Below, piece by piece: positions 61,514 through 64,000 of a DNA stretch of 64,000 nucleotides. The DNA comes from Burkholderiales bacterium. GTDB lineage: Bacteria; Pseudomonadota; Gammaproteobacteria; Burkholderiales; Burkholderiaceae_C. Each line of letters starts with the position of its first letter. The first letter of the stretch is position 1. The stretch is taken from NCBI GenBank assembly GCA_016223165.1, contig JACRPO010000009.1, positions 868,001 through 932,000 of the forward strand, read 5' to 3'. The notes below the pieces were generated by a model. It was not told the origin of the DNA. It searched no databases and saw only the letters and a list, made by a program, of their open reading frames with translations. The position numbers and the translations under genes are program-made.

Positions 61514-61586
61514 CGACGGCCGGCGCCCGCGCCCGCGTGCTCTCGCGCTTTCGCGCTTTGGCGGTCTTGCGCCAGCGCGGCGCTCT

Positions 61587-62582
61587 CTACTGCACGAACC
61601 CCATCGGCGTGCGGCGCAGGCCCGCGTCGGGCAGGTCGGCCAGCTCCAGCGCGGCGCGGCCGGCCAGGCGTGCATTGCCGAAGGCCGTCATCCAGGCGCG
61701 GCGCATCTCGCGCGGCGCCATCGCCGCCATGCGCTCGAGCACCGCCTCGCTCGGCTCGGGCTCGAAGCGCTGACCCCAGTCGTGCGCGGCGCGGATGCTG
61801 CTGTACAGCCGGCTCGCGATCTGGCGCGCCGCGTCGCGGTCGGGCGCCAGCACCTCGAACACGTTCATGCGGTTGAGGATGGGCTCGGGGATGGTGCGGT
61901 CGTCGTTCGCCGTCGCCACCCAGATGACCTGGCTGGCGTCGATGGCCACCTCGGCGAACTCGTCGGTGAAGGCCTCGGCCGTGTCGTGCTCGAGCAGGCT
62001 GTAGAGCGCACCGAGCGGGTCGTAGGCGTGCTCGGTGCGCGCCTTGTCGATCTCGTCGACCACCATCACCGGGTTGGCGTAGACGCCGTCGACCAGCGTC
62101 TCGAAGACCTTGCCCGGCCGCGCGCCCTTCCACTGGCTGCTGGCGCCACTGAGCAGCCAGCCGGCGGTGAGGCTGCTCATCGAGACGAAGCCGAGCCCCG
62201 TGCCGAGCAGCTTGGCCACTTCGCGCGCGAAATGCGTCTTGCCGATGCCCGGCGGGCCGAGCAGCAGCATCGGCGTGATCTCGAGCGCGTCGCGGCTGTC
62301 GTGGCACAGCGCGAGCTGGCGGCGGATGTCGTCGAGCACCTCGGTGAAGTTGGGCAGCTCCTCGTAGAGGTGCTCCATGGCCGGCAGGCCCGAGGGCTTG
62401 ACCTGGAAGCGCTCCGCCCCTTTCTCGAGCATGCGCTCGTAGGTGGCGCGCAACGTCTCGTGCTCGCGCGGGGGCAGCTTGTCCAGGCGCTTTTCCACAT
62501 CGTGGACGCGGAACACGGTGCGCATGTGGGCCAGCGGGATCGAAGCCGACGCGCGCGGCACCAGATCGGTCGAACGACTCAT
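61587..62582 (-). CDS. Lon-like AAA+ ATPase without protease domain
   Basis: 331 residues. Walker A GPPGIGKT (109-116), Walker B VMVVDEIDKA (about 163-172), sensor 1 in WVATANDDRTIPEPILNRM and the arginine finger region are all typical of the Lon AAA+ module. The N-terminal 100 residues (FRVHDVEKRLDKLPPREHET) are a helical linker like that preceding AAA in Lon. No Lon N-domain or Ser-Lys protease part follows; the C-terminus is EMRRAWMTAFGNARLAG. It is probably an unfoldase or chaperone with another partner. ATG 62582 has GGGAG 7 nt upstream. Transcribed leftwards from a 418-bp gap. Confidence 0.9.
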   Translation of the reverse strand: MSRSTDLVPRASASIPLAHMRTVFRVHDVEKRLDKLPPREHETLRATYERMLEKGAERFQVKPSGLPAMEHLYEELPNFTEVLDDIRRQLALCHDSRDALEITPMLLLGPPGIGKTHFAREVAKLLGTGLGFVSMSSLTAGWLLSGASSQWKGARPGKVFETLVDGVYANPVMVVDEIDKARTEHAYDPLGALYSLLEHDTAEAFTDEFAEVAIDASQVIWVATANDDRTIPEPILNRMNVFEVLAPDRDAARQIASRLYSSIRAAHDWGQRFEPEPSEAVLERMAAMAPREMRRAWMTAFGNARLAGRAALELADLPDAGLRRTPMGFVQ

Positions 62583-63000
62583 GCACGGACTCCCTTGGCC
62601 GATGACAGCGGAGGCTGTCGCTGACACACACGGACTTCAACGCGCTGCTGCCGCTCCCCGCGTACTGCCGGCAAACGAGGCGCCTGACCCGATTGCAGCA
62701 AAGACTGCCACAGCCGCGCCGTCGAACAAAGCCCGGGGAAGGCCTCAATTGGTGGGGTCGGCTCGCCGGCTGCCACCACCAAAGGCACAACGAGCCAAAG
62801 CCTTCACGAACGGCCTGCCGGGCGCGGCAGCCATGCAGGGTTGGATTCGGCACGGCCGGGCGCGGTTCATCGCGTTCAGCCGCAGCCCATCGCGGCCAGC
62901 CGGCCACCGGTCGTGTGCCCCTGGCGACGCGCCGCACGGGAACCTAGAGTGCACCCAACGACAAGACATTCAGCCCCACAGACACACCTTCGGAGCCGCC
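62583..63000. other. 418-bp divergent gap before the small membrane protein
   Basis: No gene is convincing. The left part holds the leader hairpin of the AAA gene described separately. The right end carries GGAGCC before ATG 63001. Divergent promoters must lie here; none was matched well to a consensus. Confidence 0.4.
62604..62619 (-). promoter_or_regulatory. leader stem-loop of the AAA+ gene
   Basis: GACAGC (62604-62609) and GCTGTC (62614-62619) form a perfect 6-bp stem with a 4-nt loop, 22 nt before the AAA+ start and just upstream of its Shine-Dalgarno. It could be an operator dyad or an RNA hairpin. Confidence 0.35.
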
Positions 63001-63159
63001 ATGAACACCCCCCGCCAAGCCGCCCTGCAACGCCTGACCGCCTTCTCTCTCGCCCTGCTGATGACGCTGGGCATGCTGGGCACGGTGGACCACCTCGCCA
63101 CCAGCGACCCGACGCCCGCACAGCTGGCGCGTGCCGCGGCCGAGGCAGCGCGCGGCTGA
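63001..63159 (+). CDS. small single-pass membrane protein
   Basis: 52 residues: basic start MNTPRQAALQRLTAFS, one membrane helix LALLMTLGMLGTVDHLA and an Ala-rich C-terminal tail ending AAEAARG. GGAG is 6 nt before the ATG, and the frame ends in a clean TGA. Its size and location between two larger genes would cause it to be missed by many annotations. No family name can be given; such proteins often regulate or stabilise a membrane partner. Confidence 0.7.
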   Translation: MNTPRQAALQRLTAFSLALLMTLGMLGTVDHLATSDPTPAQLARAAAEAARG

Positions 63160-63235
63160 TCGCCGCGCCAGCCTTTGCGGCTTTCTGCTGCCGCCGATCG
63201 TTTCATCTGTAGCCGACCCGACCCGCTCATCGACC

Positions 63236-63273
63236 TGCCGACACTTGTCGGCACCTGTCGGCACCTGTCGGCA
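63236..63273. repeat. inverted copy followed by three tandem 10-bp repeats
   Basis: TGCCGACA (63236-63243) is the reverse complement of TGTCGGCA, which follows three times in 10-bp units (63244-63253, 63254-63263, 63264-63273). The first arm could pair with any of the three copies, giving three possible hairpins. It is in the gap between the small membrane protein and pepP, upstream of the terminator. Confidence 0.65.
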
Positions 63274-63330
63274 GACGGCCGGCAGGCCGATCGGAAGATT
63301 CCTCCTACGTTCTCACTGCGAGACGTTTTC

Positions 63331-63368
63331 GGCCCCGGAGCTCGCACTCCGGGGCCGCCTTCTTTCTT
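63331..63368 (+). terminator. rho-independent terminator
   Basis: A perfect 10-bp stem, GGCCCCGGAG (63331-63340) with CTCCGGGGCC (63347-63356), over a 6-nt loop and followed by a T-rich tail GCCTTCTTTCTT. It ends rightward transcription after the small membrane protein gene and before pepP. Confidence 0.85.
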
Positions 63369-63419
63369 GCACGCGCTTTTCCCCCGACCACCCCGCGTAC
63401 GTGCCAAGGGCCTGCCACC

Positions 63420-63425
63420 TAGAAT
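63420..63425 (+). promoter_or_regulatory. -10 element for pepP
   Basis: TAGAAT (5 of 6 to consensus) lies 40-45 nt before the pepP ATG; no clear -35 is found at 17 bp. The terminator just upstream shows that pepP needs its own promoter, supporting this assignment. Confidence 0.45.
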
Positions 63426-63464
63426 TTGTGCCCTTCCCCGCCTCCCCGGCGTCCCGGAGCCCCG

Positions 63465-64000
63465 ATGGACACCCGCACCTCCCCATTCCGTGCCCGCATC
63501 ACCCAGCTGCGTGACGTGCTCGCGCGCGAGGGCATCGATGCGCTGCTGGTGCCGAGCGCCGATCCGCATCTTTCCGAGTACCTGCCCGAGCGCTGGCAGG
63601 GGCGGCAGTGGCTGTCGGGATTCACGGGTTCGATGGCCACGCTCGTCGTCGGGCGGCGCGCCGCGGCGCTCTTCGCCGACAGCCGCTACTGGGTGCAGGC
63701 CGAGGCCGAGCTCGCCGGCAGCGGCATCGAGCTCGTGCGCATCGTCTCCGCGGCAGCACCGGCGCACATCGACTGGATGATCGAGCAGGTGCCGCGCGGC
63801 GGCACCGTAGCCGTCGATGGCCAGGTGCTCGGGCTCGGCGCGGCCCAGGCCTTGAAGTCGCGGCTCGAGGCGGCCGGCATCACGCTGCGCACCGACACCG
63901 ACCCGCTGAACGCCATCTGGCCCGAGCGCCCGCCGCTGCCGGCGCAGCCGGTGTACGCGCATGTGGCGCCGCATGCGCCGCGGCCGCGCCGCGACAAGCT
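63465..64000 (+). CDS. pepP: Xaa-Pro aminopeptidase (aminopeptidase P), N-terminal part
   Basis: 178 codons to the window edge. MDTRTSPFRARITQLRDVLA, IDALLVPSADPHLSEYLPER and WLSGFTGSMATLVVGRRAAA are the creatinase N-terminal domain of eukaryote-like aminopeptidase P. The metal-binding catalytic domain lies beyond the edge. It removes an N-terminal residue followed by proline. ATG 63465 follows CCCGGAGCCCCG (GGAG 7 nt away). Confidence 0.9.
   Translation, partial: MDTRTSPFRARITQLRDVLAREGIDALLVPSADPHLSEYLPERWQGRQWLSGFTGSMATLVVGRRAAALFADSRYWVQAEAELAGSGIELVRIVSAAAPAHIDWMIEQVPRGGTVAVDGQVLGLGAAQALKSRLEAAGITLRTDTDPLNAIWPERPPLPAQPVYAHVAPHAPRPRRDK

Overview
The window is 64 kb of very GC-rich DNA with tightly packed genes and runs of overlapping ATGA start-stop junctions. 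Gene content points to a betaproteobacterium of the order Burkholderiales, probably of the Rubrivivax/Leptothrix/Ideonella type: a polyhydroxyalkanoate granule protein, orphan periplasmic binding proteins, several chemoreceptors, a two-partner secretion system, a DUF1800/DUF1501 pair and a class III (glutathione-dependent) formaldehyde dehydrogenase. This is inference from gene content; no rRNA, tRNA, CRISPR array, prophage, insertion sequence or origin was seen.

Layout. 1-4292 (minus): truncated binding protein, PHA-granule protein, zinc aminopeptidase-like lipoprotein, soluble molybdopterin oxidoreductase. 4493-10677 (plus): an orphan binding protein followed by a chemoreceptor, then two metallohydrolases (M20 and DUF2817/M14-like). 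10685-14123 (minus): rsuA, frmA, sulfatase. 14196-18284 (plus): a degenerate ROK regulator with a strong promoter and a nitrate/sulfonate/taurine-type ABC transporter, bounded by copies of a roughly 63-67 bp repeat. 18527-19804: cupin, and an unrecognised protein with an internal duplication of a zincin-like domain. 20072-24949 (minus): a four-gene cluster of an anchored binding-protein-like domain, a lipoprotein joining a binding-protein-like domain to a VWA domain, an XpaC-like membrane protein and TelA. 25441-28855 (plus): cupredoxin, cytochrome c, chemoreceptor, Sco protein. 29538-33696: serine hydrolase, tannase/feruloyl esterase and a divergent AraC regulator. 33780-36101 (minus): GerW-family protein, DUF2953 protein, small protein, ketopantoate reductase. 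36411-45537 (plus): glutathione transferase, the TpsB / CHAT-TPR / TpsA operon, second glutathione transferase. 45574-50081 (plus): APH-like kinase and the DUF1800/DUF1501 pair. 50199-56312: nitrilase operon, and facing it a BTAD/AAA/TPR regulator with DUF4242 and a secreted paralogue of the first protein of the nitrilase operon. 56424-61513: two convergent patatin genes, the first lacking an in-frame stop, and a 7TM diguanylate cyclase. 61587-64000: Lon-like AAA+ ATPase, a 52-residue membrane protein, a terminator and the start of aminopeptidase P.

The strongest candidates for poorly described systems are the binding-protein/VWA/XpaC/TelA cluster (20072-24949), the secretion operon with a CHAT protease-like gene between tpsB and tpsA (37268-44830), and the copper/cytochrome cluster containing a chemoreceptor (25441-28855). 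Starts were chosen by Shine-Dalgarno position, signal peptides and overlap with neighbours; family names come from recognised motifs, without database searches.
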